From assembly GCF_021502575.1 (NCBI RefSeq), contig NZ_JAKFGN010000002.1, positions 434,001 through 498,000 of the forward strand: DNA of 64,000 nucleotides, given 5' to 3'. The notes under the pieces are model-generated. The model saw only the letters and a program-made list of their open reading frames with translations, made no database searches and had not been told where the DNA came from. Positions 24,960-32,617 of the stretch are shown here, one piece after another (position 1 is the stretch's first letter; the number at the start of each line of letters is the position of its first letter). The position numbers were made by a program, and so were the translations under genes. The stretch is from Bradyrhizobium sp. G127. GTDB lineage: Bacteria; Pseudomonadota; Alphaproteobacteria; Rhizobiales; Xanthobacteraceae.

Positions 24960-25014
24960 CGAACCGAACCCCGAACCTGTGAAGTCCGAACCCGAACCGA
25001 ACCCGAACCGAACC
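24959..25014 (+). repeat. CCGAAC direct-repeat tract (candidate iterons)
   Basis: Eight CCGAAC units occur in 56 bp, in two clusters separated by TGTGAAGT, each cluster ending CCGAACCTGT. Position directly after the RepA-like gene and the dyad suggest an iteron-type origin. The short unit could also be simple-sequence expansion. Confidence 0.45.
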
Positions 25015-25021
25015 TGTAACC

Positions 25022-25321
25022 ATGCAAGATGATGGTGGTAAAAATCACGTGTCAGCGCCCGGCGCAAACGGCGCGGCTGCGGCGGCTGTCGTCTCCCCAA
25101 AGGGCCTGGGGAGGATTCAGCGGCGGGTCTGGCGTGCATTCATTGCCAAGCCCCTTGCTGAGCTTTCAACACATGATCTGGTGGCGTGGTGTTATCCCCG
25201 ATTGCGAACGCCGCCGACAAGACATCAGCGACGAGCTGTAAACCGAGCGGCAGCTAGAGTTGCTGAGCGACTGCGTCGGAAACGTAACGGCATCGTTTGG
25301 CGCGCGAAGTCTTCCCATTGA
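25022..25321 (+). CDS. Basic hypothetical phage protein
   Basis: The 99-aa protein has an Ala/Gly-rich N-terminus, then RRVWRAFIAKPLAELSTHDLVAWCYPRL and a strongly basic end (RAAARVAERLRRKRNG). The mid-segment with WRAFIA and W-x-YPRL resembles, from memory, small winged-helix-like proteins in alphaproteobacterial phages. It closes the early module. Moderate support only. Confidence 0.5.
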   Translation: MQDDGGKNHVSAPGANGAAAAAVVSPKGLGRIQRRVWRAFIAKPLAELSTHDLVAWCYPRLRTPPTRHQRRAVNRAAARVAERLRRKRNGIVWRAKSSH

Positions 25322-25465
25322 CTTCCCAACTTGTTGCAACAGCGCTGCGTTTCTGAAAATCCGGCGACAAATCAGGCGTTTGAGTTTTGCGACCCTTAGT
25401 CAGCAGAACTTGAGAGCAAACATTCCGCGCGCTGTCACGTCTTGGCAGCACATGGCACGACAAAC
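25311..25465 (+). repeat. Second copy of the motifs seen beside the integrase gene
   Basis: CTTCCCA occurs at 25311 and 25322 (11 bp apart, as at 19258 and 19269); ACCCTTAGTCA at 25392-25402 is identical to 19211-19221; CATGG-n3-GACAAAC at 25451-25465 matches 19167-19181. The motifs are in the same orientation but the reverse order. The gap 25322-25541 holds no gene. This may be a degraded integration-site arm region or a shared binding-site array. Confidence 0.4.
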
Positions 25466-25541
25466 GCAGCGGCTTGTCCTTCTTTTGCACGACAACGTTT
25501 TCTACATCCCTCTCAGGACATCGGCACACAAAGGATTTCCG

Positions 25542-25706
25542 ATGAGAGAACGAAAGTCAGCCCAGGTCGTAACTCGGATTTCCGAATCTGACCTAGAGCG
25601 CATTGAGCGTGAAGCAGAGCGAGAGGGTCTAAACACCTCAACGTTCATTCGCATGACGCTGCGCCGGGCGCTGGAAAGCCGCCAAGCGGCAGCGGAGTTA
25701 GCTTAA
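25542..25706 (+). CDS. Ribbon-helix-helix-like small regulator
   Basis: The 54-aa protein has a basic start (MRERKSAQVVTRISESDLERIE) given in parts: a short beta strand QVVTRI, helix LERIEREAEREGL, and STFIRMTLRRAL, the order of CopG/Arc-type dimeric DNA binders. AAAGGA precedes the ATG; longer upstream frames are not supported. Its stop overlaps the next ATG (TAATG). It may control the late operon that it heads. Confidence 0.65.
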   Translation: MRERKSAQVVTRISESDLERIEREAEREGLNTSTFIRMTLRRALESRQAAAELA

Positions 25707-26377
25707 TGGGATTTCTCGATACGTTGCTAGGCAAGGATGCCAGCAAGGCGTCAAAGGCCGCTGCGGCTGACACCTACGCAAAGCAGCAGACCGCTATTGG
25801 CGATCTGAAGACAGCGGGCAATCAGTATGCGACCGACTTCAAATCGCTTGCGGGGGAGTTTCAGCCCTACCAGGCTGCCGGCACATCTGCGCTTGAACGT
25901 CTGATGGCTGGCCTCGGCCTCGGCGGCAATGGGGCAGATTTTACGGCGGCATATCGAGCGACGCCGGGTTATCAGGCTGGCCTTAGCACCGGTCTTGATG
26001 CGATCAACCGCCGTCGCGCGGCTGGCGGGATGCTGGACAGCGGCAACGCAGATATTGACGCGATGAAATTCGGTAGCGACTACGAAGATCAGCGCTCGCA
26101 ACAGTACCTCGGCAATCTCGGCAACGTGGCCACGATGGGTCAGAACGCTACCGGTCAGTACGTCAACACTGTCGGCCAGGGCCTCACTGGTAACCTCGGT
26201 GCACAGCAGACCGCTTTTGGCGGGCAGATGAATGCTGCCGGCACCATCGGCCAAGGGATGGTAGCGGGGGCAAATGCTGAAGCCGGCGCTCTGGGGAATC
26301 TTCTCAAAGTTGGTGGCTATCTCGGCGGTGCTGCGCTCGGCGGCGGCTGGGGTAGCGCCCTCGCCGGAAAGAAGTAA
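25706..26377 (+). CDS. Phage virion or DNA-ejection protein (Gly/Ala-rich)
   Basis: The 223-aa protein begins MGFLDTLLGKDASKASKAAA and is rich in Ala, Gly and Gln, with an AGGMLDSGNAD segment and a glycine-rich hydrophobic C-terminus (VGGYLGGAALGGGWGSALAG). This pattern is typical of internal or DNA-injection proteins of podovirus-like phages (from memory of such families). It is the first large late gene. Its exact virion role cannot be told. Confidence 0.6.
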   Translation: MGFLDTLLGKDASKASKAAAADTYAKQQTAIGDLKTAGNQYATDFKSLAGEFQPYQAAGTSALERLMAGLGLGGNGADFTAAYRATPGYQAGLSTGLDAINRRRAAGGMLDSGNADIDAMKFGSDYEDQRSQQYLGNLGNVATMGQNATGQYVNTVGQGLTGNLGAQQTAFGGQMNAAGTIGQGMVAGANAEAGALGNLLKVGGYLGGAALGGGWGSALAGKK

Positions 26378-26383
26378 CACCGA

Positions 26384-27382
26384 ATGGTTGGCACAATCAC
26401 ACTTGCCGGCACGCAGCGACTCCACAGCGTCACCGCAAAGCCACTCAACGGCGGGAAAGTCTGGATCATCCAGGCCGGGACTACTTCTGCCCCGCAGGAC
26501 GGATTCTATGACAGCGCACTGACGCAGCCCTTACCGCGCCCGATCACACTGGACGCCGGAGGAAACATTCCATTTTTTTACTTGGAAGATGGACAGGTTA
26601 AGATTCGTATTGAAGATGCGAACGGCCTCCAGCAATTCGCGCAGGACAACATCCCGGTTATCGGACCTAGCTCCGGCGAAAGCGGCGGCGGTGGTGTTGA
26701 CCCGACGACCATTGCTCAAACTGGCGACGTAATCTGGTCGCCAGTAAACAGCACGCGCACCGGCTGGGTCAGGTTGAACGGTCGAACCGTAGGCAATACC
26801 TCTTCCGGCGCGACGGAGCGCGCGAACGCTGACACGTCTGCGCTTTACACTGTGCTTTGGAATAATTTCTCTGACACGCTGTGCCACGTTACGGGCGGTC
26901 GCGGCGCGAATGCTGCTGCGGACTATGCTGCGAACAAGCCGATTGCCCTCCTCAATGGTCGCAACGTTGTTCTCGGCGGTCTCGATGACATGGGCAATAC
27001 GGCGGCGGGTGGGTACACGGGTGTGCCCGTTATAGTCGGCAATGTCACGACCGCCGGCAGCATCGTTGGTGAGACTGTTCATGCCCTCATTGCTGCGGAG
27101 CACGCCTCACACGATCATGACGTGTTCATAAATGACCCCGGCCACAACCACACACTCACTAATGGGCTTACTGGAGCCAACGGCGTGTCGGTCGGCACCG
27201 GTTCCGGTAGCGGCTTGCAGACCGTCGTCTCTATCGGGATTCAGGCGGCAACAACCGGCGTTCAAGTTCGCAGTGCATCTGGTGGCGGCGGCACGCAGAA
27301 CAAGACCAACACACAAGGCTCCGGTACGGCGCACAACAACGTGCAAAAGACCATGCTCGGCACGTTTTTCATCAAGCTGTGA
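26384..27382 (+). CDS. Tail fibre/receptor-binding protein
   Basis: The 332-aa protein has an N-terminal virion-attachment-like domain (VWIIQAGTTSAPQDGFYD, GGNIPFFYLEDGQVKIRI), a short glycine linker at about 100-106, a tail-collar-like region (TGDVIWSPVNSTRTGWVRLNG) and a C-terminal part rich in Gly, Ser, Thr and Asn. EHASHDHDVFINDPGHNHTL contains H-x-H-type metal motifs as found in iron-bound phage fibres. The end TMLGTFFIKL is typical of collar-type fibres. It would bind a surface receptor, perhaps LPS. Confidence 0.8.
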   Translation: MVGTITLAGTQRLHSVTAKPLNGGKVWIIQAGTTSAPQDGFYDSALTQPLPRPITLDAGGNIPFFYLEDGQVKIRIEDANGLQQFAQDNIPVIGPSSGESGGGGVDPTTIAQTGDVIWSPVNSTRTGWVRLNGRTVGNTSSGATERANADTSALYTVLWNNFSDTLCHVTGGRGANAAADYAANKPIALLNGRNVVLGGLDDMGNTAAGGYTGVPVIVGNVTTAGSIVGETVHALIAAEHASHDHDVFINDPGHNHTLTNGLTGANGVSVGTGSGSGLQTVVSIGIQAATTGVQVRSASGGGGTQNKTNTQGSGTAHNNVQKTMLGTFFIKL

Positions 27383-27389
27383 GAATCGA

Positions 27390-27740
27390 ATGAGCAAACC
27401 AAAAGTCAATAAACGCATTGAGGACATGTCTGTAGCTGAGCGTTTGGCAGCTATGGCCGGGCCAGAAATCTCAGAAGAGGATAGGGCTGCTAAGCGGCGC
27501 GCTTCCTTTGAAATTGAGCAGCGACGCGAGCAAGAGCGGCGCGCAAATGCATTTCCTATTCTTGCCCCGGACGAGATCGTTCGCACGTCGGTGTTCGGAT
27601 GGAAGTATGTGGATTCTCGCGTCGTGAACGACGATGGACCGGCACACGATGGTTCGCGAAAAATCACTCTCGAGAAAATAGGTCGCGCGGAACGATGCAC
27701 GTTGCGTCGTGACCGCGTTCGCGTGGTGCCGGCGCAATAA
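27390..27740 (+). CDS. Hypothetical phage protein
   Basis: The 116-aa protein has a charged coiled-coil-like N-terminal half (RAAKRRASFEIEQRREQERR) and a C-terminal beta-like segment with VFGWKYVDSRVVNDDG. The ATG at 27390 follows the fibre gene by 7 nt; the longer frame upstream is a shadow. No family is recognised. Confidence 0.6.
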   Translation: MSKPKVNKRIEDMSVAERLAAMAGPEISEEDRAAKRRASFEIEQRREQERRANAFPILAPDEIVRTSVFGWKYVDSRVVNDDGPAHDGSRKITLEKIGRAERCTLRRDRVRVVPAQ

Positions 27741-27786
27741 TCGGGCAATGCTGACGCCGGGCTTTCGGGCGTAAGGAGTAGACCAT

Positions 27787-28485
27787 ATGGACGATCAGAA
27801 TCAGGTTCTAAACGAGTCACCTGTTGCGCCAACCGATCTTGGCCAGATTTTTAGCGAACAGAATTCGTCAGCGGAGTCGCAATCCGCCACACAACAGAAT
27901 CATCGGGAGCAGTCGGACGCGGCAAGCCCCGATGATACCGGTAGCGACGCCCAGCGCGACAATAATTGGACGTTTAAGGCGTTCGAGAGCGAGAAGAAAA
28001 AGCGACAGGCCACTGCCGCCCGCCTGCGGGAGGTCGAAGAGGAGCGCGACGCGCTGCTGTATGAGCAGTCGCAGAAGGGCGAGGCCTCACCGGAAGAAAC
28101 TCAGTACTGGTTAAATCCGCATGAGACGGTTCGGGAAGTGGAAATCAGGACGAACTCGCGAGCTTCGCGAGCGGAGTTTATTTCTGAGTATGGCAAATCG
28201 ACCTTTGAGGACCTTGACCGGATCGTTGACGACGTAATGCGGAAGGGTCACCCCGACCACGCTATTCTTAGCGAGAGAATGCGAGCGTCGAATGATCCCG
28301 TCGCTGTGATGGCGCAATGGGCATCAGAAACTCTCGGTTGGTCGCCAACCGCCTCGCAGCAGAACGCTCGTCCGCGAGTCATGCCCACGAATCTTGCCGG
28401 CGCTCGCAATGTCGGGAAACGGATCGGCCCCGCTTGGGGCGGGCCATCAAAGCTGGAAGACATTTTCAACAGGAAGCGACCATGA
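27787..28485 (+). CDS. Scaffold-like phage head-assembly protein
   Basis: The 232-aa protein is acidic and polar at the N-terminus (Gln/Ser-rich to about residue 60), with a predicted coiled coil (ESEKKKRQATAARLREVEEE) and a helical C-terminal half ending in SKLEDIFNRKRP. That layout, a disordered start, coiled coil and basic C-terminus, is typical of head scaffolding proteins. In known phages the major capsid gene usually follows; here it does not. AAGGAG precedes the start (27774-27779). Confidence 0.5.
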   Translation: MDDQNQVLNESPVAPTDLGQIFSEQNSSAESQSATQQNHREQSDAASPDDTGSDAQRDNNWTFKAFESEKKKRQATAARLREVEEERDALLYEQSQKGEASPEETQYWLNPHETVREVEIRTNSRASRAEFISEYGKSTFEDLDRIVDDVMRKGHPDHAILSERMRASNDPVAVMAQWASETLGWSPTASQQNARPRVMPTNLAGARNVGKRIGPAWGGPSKLEDIFNRKRP

Positions 28486-28733
28486 CCGAAACTAAAATTA
28501 CAATCACCCACACGCCCCGCGCATCGGCGGCGAATGTGGCGCTGCCCTCTTGGCAGTGGACCATTGAACATCGCGGAGATGTCTTCTCTAGCGGTGACAG
28601 GGTAACGCAAGGGGGTGCGACGTTCTATGACTCTGACGCGGCGCTGGCAAATGCCGGGTCGAATCTTCGGAGCTATCTCACCAGCCCCCGCGCCCAAGAG
28701 CGCGAGAGGCAGCGCAAGACTACGAAGGGTTAA
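28482..28733 (+). CDS. Hypothetical phage protein, 83 aa
   Basis: It begins at an ATG overlapping the previous stop (ATGA). The sequence suggests a beta-sheet fold in WQWTIEHRGDVFSSGDRVTQ (20 residues) and a basic tail (RERQRKTTKG). No family is recognised. Confidence 0.6.
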   Translation: MTETKITITHTPRASAANVALPSWQWTIEHRGDVFSSGDRVTQGGATFYDSDAALANAGSNLRSYLTSPRAQERERQRKTTKG

Positions 28734-28739
28734 AACCTG

Positions 28740-29771
28740 ATGGCAAATCCTTTTGAAGTGCAGGCCCCGAATATCTTTGATGCCCTCATGTCGGGGGTGT
28801 CTGCCTATGGCACCACGCGCAGGCAGATGAAAGAGCGCGAGTTGGAAGACGGGTATGCTGAAGTCGGCAATCAGATTGCAACAAAAGGCGCGATCGACAA
28901 GGCGTCGCTCGGCAAGATTATCGGCATGGGACCGCAGGCCGCTCCCCTCCTGACTGCAATTGGCTCGATTGGCAAAGCCGACCAGACGGACACCCTGAAG
29001 AACCTTTCCGCTGAGAACGCCGCCCGCGCTGCAAAGGGTTTGCCGCCCATGTCGCCGCTCGAATATCAGACGGCAGTTTCTCAGGCAGGCGCAAATAAAT
29101 CAACGATCAATATGCCCCCGCAAGAGAAGGCATACGATCAGGCGATGGGCAAAGAGCTTGCTGATATGAACATTGGAATCATTAAGGGAGCTGCGAGCGC
29201 TCGCACGTCGAATGCAAATCTGGATCGCCTAGAACAGTTGCTTCAGGACCCCGGCGTCTATCAAGGCACCGCTGGCGAGAAGGTCTTACAGGCCAAGAAG
29301 ATTGCAAAATCTCTCGGGATTGATGTTGGCGAGGGTGTAGGCGGTGCCGAAGCGGTGCAATCCATTTCTAACCAACTTGCCCTGCAAGCGCGCAACCCTG
29401 CTGGGGGCGCTGGCATGCCCGGCTCTATGTCGGACAGCGACCGAGCCTATTTGAAGGAGATGCAGCCCGGCCTTGAAAAGACGCCGGATGGCAACCGGTT
29501 GATCGTTGACGTAAATCGCAAGCTGAATCAGCGCGCCATTGATGTTGAGCAATTTCGGCAGAACTACATCAAGAAAAAAGGTCGTTTGGACGAGGGCTTT
29601 TATCGTGACCTTGCCGAGTGGTCGAACTCAAACCCGCTGTTTCCGAATGGCGCTGCATCTGGCCAATCGGCCCAGGCGCAGATGCAGATGCAGCCCCGTC
29701 AGGGTCGTGACGGAAATTATTATGTTCCCGATCCCGCGCGCCCCGGCAAATATTTGATGGTCAATCCCTGA
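28740..29771 (+). CDS. Putative phage internal virion/ejection protein
   Basis: The 343-aa protein begins NPFEVQAPNIFDALMSGVSA and is rich in Ala, Gln and Gly. It has helical stretches and a Gln/Met-rich segment near the C-terminus (SAQAQMQMQPRQGRDG). Its composition and placement, next to a larger protein of the same type and before the terminase genes, suggest an ejection-complex component. Its stop overlaps the next ATG (TGATG). Confidence 0.55.
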   Translation: MANPFEVQAPNIFDALMSGVSAYGTTRRQMKERELEDGYAEVGNQIATKGAIDKASLGKIIGMGPQAAPLLTAIGSIGKADQTDTLKNLSAENAARAAKGLPPMSPLEYQTAVSQAGANKSTINMPPQEKAYDQAMGKELADMNIGIIKGAASARTSNANLDRLEQLLQDPGVYQGTAGEKVLQAKKIAKSLGIDVGEGVGGAEAVQSISNQLALQARNPAGGAGMPGSMSDSDRAYLKEMQPGLEKTPDGNRLIVDVNRKLNQRAIDVEQFRQNYIKKKGRLDEGFYRDLAEWSNSNPLFPNGAASGQSAQAQMQMQPRQGRDGNYYVPDPARPGKYLMVNP

Positions 29772-31834
29772 TGCCAACGCTTACCGCTGTTGACTATGAC
29801 CCGTTCGCAGACAGCCCGGCTCCAACGCCGGGCGTCAAGCGCGTCTACATCGGCCCTGGCACCGAAAGTCCGAAATTGACGCCAGTTGACTATGATCCGT
29901 TCGCGAATACTGCCGGTGATGTTGCGCTCGATGTTGCGAAGTCAGCCGGCGTTGGAATTGGTCGTGGCCTAATCGGTATCGGTGGATTGATCGGGGATGC
30001 ATCGCAGGGACTTGCGACGGCAACGAACTACCTCGGCAACAAAGCTGCGGAAGCGATGGGCTTTCCTGCTTACGACATGCCAGCGCGCGACAACACGGTT
30101 TCAAAATATATCCCGACCTCTCATGATATTCAGCAGTACATCGAAGGCGTGACCGGAAAGTTTTACAAGCCACAGACCCGCGCTGGCGAGTATGCACAGA
30201 CAGTCGGTGAGTTTTTGCCGGGCGCGGCACTTGGCCCCGGTGGCGCAGCTCGCAATGCTGTCAATTTCGCAGTGGTGCCGGGCATCGCGTCAGAACTTGC
30301 GGGGGGCGCAACGAAGGGCACGGCGCTAGAAATTCCTGCCCGCGTCGGAACGGCGTTGATGACGGGCGGTGTGGCTGCGGCCATCAATCGCCCGTCATCC
30401 GTTGGCCGCGCTGTTCGTGCCAATCTTTCCGCCAATGTCGATGAGGCGGCAGTTCAGCAGGCCGCCGCGTTGATGGACGATGCCGCCGCGCATGGCGTTA
30501 CCCTCACCTGGGCGGAAGCCCTTGAACAGGTATCACCAGGCGCGGGGCTTACGAACCTTCAGCGCGTTGTGGAATCAAATCGCGGTGGCCGTGAAGTCCT
30601 CGCGCCAATTCTTGCGCAGCGCCCGCAGCAGATCGAAAACGCAGCTCGTGCCGAGTTTCAAAATATAGCACCGGCTAACAACGCGCCGTCCAATATCGGC
30701 CCCGCTGTCGGTCGCGCCGCAGAGGGTCACATTGATGACACTCGTGGGATGATTAACACGGCGTCAGAGCCTTACTATACGCAAGCAGCAGGGGTCCGCC
30801 TCAGTCCGCAGGAAATGGCGCGCGTGCGTGCGCTGCCGGGTTATGAGGAGGCGCGGAACGCCGTTTTCAGTGATCCTCAACTTGCGCGCTATGTGCGCGG
30901 TATGCCTGAGGATTCCGTTGGCTTTCTGAACGAAGTCAAAAAACAGCTAGACCAGTCTGCAACAAATGCGGCTTCGCCGGTCACTGCGCAACAGAACATG
31001 CAGCGCTCGGCTGGCTATGGCTTGGACGCTACGGCGGTACGCGACGCGGCCCGCCGCGCTTCTCCCGACTACGACACCGCGCTCGCAATCCAGAGCGGCG
31101 GCCGCGAGCAAATCCTGCAACCGATCATTGACGGCCCGATTGGACGACTCGCGAAACGCGACTTGCCTACACGCGAGGCAATCAATGCGCTGTTCCCGTC
31201 GCAGCCTCTCGCAAATTCGGAACGGGAGATTGCCCGCACGGTGACTACGCTCGTTAACCGGAATCCCGGCGCGGCACGTGATCTTGTCCGCGCTCACGTT
31301 GAGGGTGTGTTTAACGAATCCGCCCGCAGCCTGCAAAGTGGTCCCAATCAGTTCGGCGGCGCAAAGTTCGCGAACCGCCTCGTCGGCAATTCTCAGCAGC
31401 GCGCAAACTTGCAGGCTGCCGTGGAGTCTCTTGGGCCAAATGGCCCGCGTGTGTGGGATGGTTTCGACCGCCTTCTTGATATTGTACAGGCCACCGGCAC
31501 ACGTCAGGCGCAAGGCTCTAAGACCGCCTTCAATGTGCAGGACCTTAAAGACCTCTCGTCAGGCGGGACGGTGGGCAACGCCATCAAGACCAGCGCCAGC
31601 CCCGCCAAATGGCTGTCTACCATTTCCGACGCATGGTCACGTTGGCAGCTAGGCAACAATCTCACCGGGATTGCGGAATTTCTTATTGATCCTCGATCAA
31701 GGACGATGCTTGCGCACATTTCTCGGATGCCGATTGACTCTACTGCCGGTCAGATTCTTGCGGCGAGAATAATCGCGACTGGATCGAGCGCAGTAAATAA
31801 GCGCCGTCTAGAACAAGAGAAGTCAAAGCGGTGA
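29771..31834 (+). CDS. Large putative phage ejection/internal virion protein
   Basis: The 687-aa protein carries two copies of a VDYDPFA motif (residues 8-14 and 38-44), then a glycine-rich hydrophobic stretch (VGIGRGLIGIGGLIGDASQG) that could insert in a membrane, and a long helical Ala/Arg-rich body. Large proteins with such a membrane-active segment are common in the DNA-ejection apparatus of podovirus-like phages. No enzymatic motif is seen. The last 95 nt overlap a minus-strand gene. Confidence 0.6.
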   Translation: MPTLTAVDYDPFADSPAPTPGVKRVYIGPGTESPKLTPVDYDPFANTAGDVALDVAKSAGVGIGRGLIGIGGLIGDASQGLATATNYLGNKAAEAMGFPAYDMPARDNTVSKYIPTSHDIQQYIEGVTGKFYKPQTRAGEYAQTVGEFLPGAALGPGGAARNAVNFAVVPGIASELAGGATKGTALEIPARVGTALMTGGVAAAINRPSSVGRAVRANLSANVDEAAVQQAAALMDDAAAHGVTLTWAEALEQVSPGAGLTNLQRVVESNRGGREVLAPILAQRPQQIENAARAEFQNIAPANNAPSNIGPAVGRAAEGHIDDTRGMINTASEPYYTQAAGVRLSPQEMARVRALPGYEEARNAVFSDPQLARYVRGMPEDSVGFLNEVKKQLDQSATNAASPVTAQQNMQRSAGYGLDATAVRDAARRASPDYDTALAIQSGGREQILQPIIDGPIGRLAKRDLPTREAINALFPSQPLANSEREIARTVTTLVNRNPGAARDLVRAHVEGVFNESARSLQSGPNQFGGAKFANRLVGNSQQRANLQAAVESLGPNGPRVWDGFDRLLDIVQATGTRQAQGSKTAFNVQDLKDLSSGGTVGNAIKTSASPAKWLSTISDAWSRWQLGNNLTGIAEFLIDPRSRTMLAHISRMPIDSTAGQILAARIIATGSSAVNKRRLEQEKSKR

Positions 31835-32102
31835 CGCAAGCAGCAGCCAAGATGCAAGCGATGGCCAGCACCCATGGATTACCGTTGGGTGTCCATTCGT
31901 ATGCCCACTCTAGCAAAATTACGCCAAGGACCGCCGACCATTGCAGAACGTACCACGGCCAATTTCTTCGTGGCCGAGGGAGTAACAGACGAGGCTCCGC
32001 TTGCCTCCTGATGTCCGCAACCGGAAACGGCGCGTTTATTTTGCGCTCAAGTTTGGCAATTGCCCCTGAAGCAATCTCGCGCGGATCATTCGACATGGAC
32101 AA
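31740..32102 (-). CDS. Small two-helix membrane protein on the opposite strand
   Basis: The 120-aa product has two well-formed hydrophobic helices (WYVLQWSAVLGVILLEWAY and VLAIACILAAACVTALTSLVL) and a Trp-rich, membrane-like composition unlike the overlapping plus-strand frame. It overlaps the end of the ejection gene by 95 nt and fills the gap before 32122. No ribosome site is clear. In phages, small membrane proteins of this kind can be moron, exclusion or lysis-linked genes; the role is unknown. Confidence 0.5.
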   Translation of the reverse strand: MSMSNDPREIASGAIAKLERKINAPFPVADIRRQAEPRLLLPRPRRNWPWYVLQWSAVLGVILLEWAYEWTPNGNPWVLAIACILAAACVTALTSLVLDGAYLLRSIQSRLFSPQESDRQ

Positions 32103-32121
32103 ACATTAAAGGAACGAGGGA

Positions 32122-32310
32122 ATGGCGCAAGTAAAGATCATGACAGACGACGGTTCGGCGTTCCGCCTGGCTGTCCAATATCGCAACGATGCTGGCGAGT
32201 GGGTGCATTGTGAGTACCGCCATGAGGCTGGCGTCTCCGCAGAACTTCCCCTTCAGCGCTACCGCTATATCGTGGAATCCGAAATTGGGAGTGCGCCGGA
32301 TGTCTCGTGA
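32122..32310 (+). CDS. 62-aa hypothetical phage protein
   Basis: AAAGGAACGAGGGA precedes the ATG, a good ribosome site. The product is probably a small beta-rich protein (AFRLAVQYRNDAGEWVHCEY). Its end overlaps the small-terminase start by 11 nt, so it belongs to the packaging operon. Confidence 0.65.
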   Translation: MAQVKIMTDDGSAFRLAVQYRNDAGEWVHCEYRHEAGVSAELPLQRYRYIVESEIGSAPDVS

Positions 32311-32617
32311 ATCTAACGGGCGATTTGGCAAGGGCAACAACGGTCGCGTGCCCGGCTCCCGCAATCGCTTGCAGGGAAAGTTTATTGACGAGCTTGCGAA
32401 TGATTTCGCTGAGCATGGCGCGGGCGTTATCAAAATCGTTCGGGCTGAAAAGCCAACGGAATACCTCAAGATTGTCGCCAGCATTCTTCCGAAAGAATTG
32501 TTTGTTTCTGATGGCGCAATCGACGCCATGACAGAGGAGGAAGTCGTTGAGGCGCTGAACAATCTTCGCGCCATGAGGGCGGCCAGCCAACACGCCCAGA
32601 CCGAGACAGAACATTGA
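32300..32617 (+). CDS. terS: Terminase small subunit-like protein (DUF5681)
   Basis: The 105-aa protein starts with SRESNGRFGKGNNGRVPGSR, the Gly/Asn/Arg-rich N-terminal signature of DUF5681, then a helical part with IKIVRAEKPTEYLKIVASIL and an acidic MTEEEVVEAL. DUF5681 proteins precede the large terminase in many alphaproteobacterial phages and probably recognise the packaging site. The stop overlaps the TTG start of the large subunit. The ATG at 32300 lies within the end of the previous gene. Confidence 0.8.
   Translation: MSRESNGRFGKGNNGRVPGSRNRLQGKFIDELANDFAEHGAGVIKIVRAEKPTEYLKIVASILPKELFVSDGAIDAMTEEEVVEALNNLRAMRAASQHAQTETEH

Noticed and set aside
24959-25014. CCGAAC repeats considered as a CRISPR array
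   Set aside because: The units are 5-7 bp with no spacers; this is a short tandem or iteron-like tract, and no cas genes are present.
31831-32109. Plus-strand open frame after the large ejection gene
   Set aside because: No ribosome site, shadow-like composition, and it lies opposite a more convincing membrane-protein frame.
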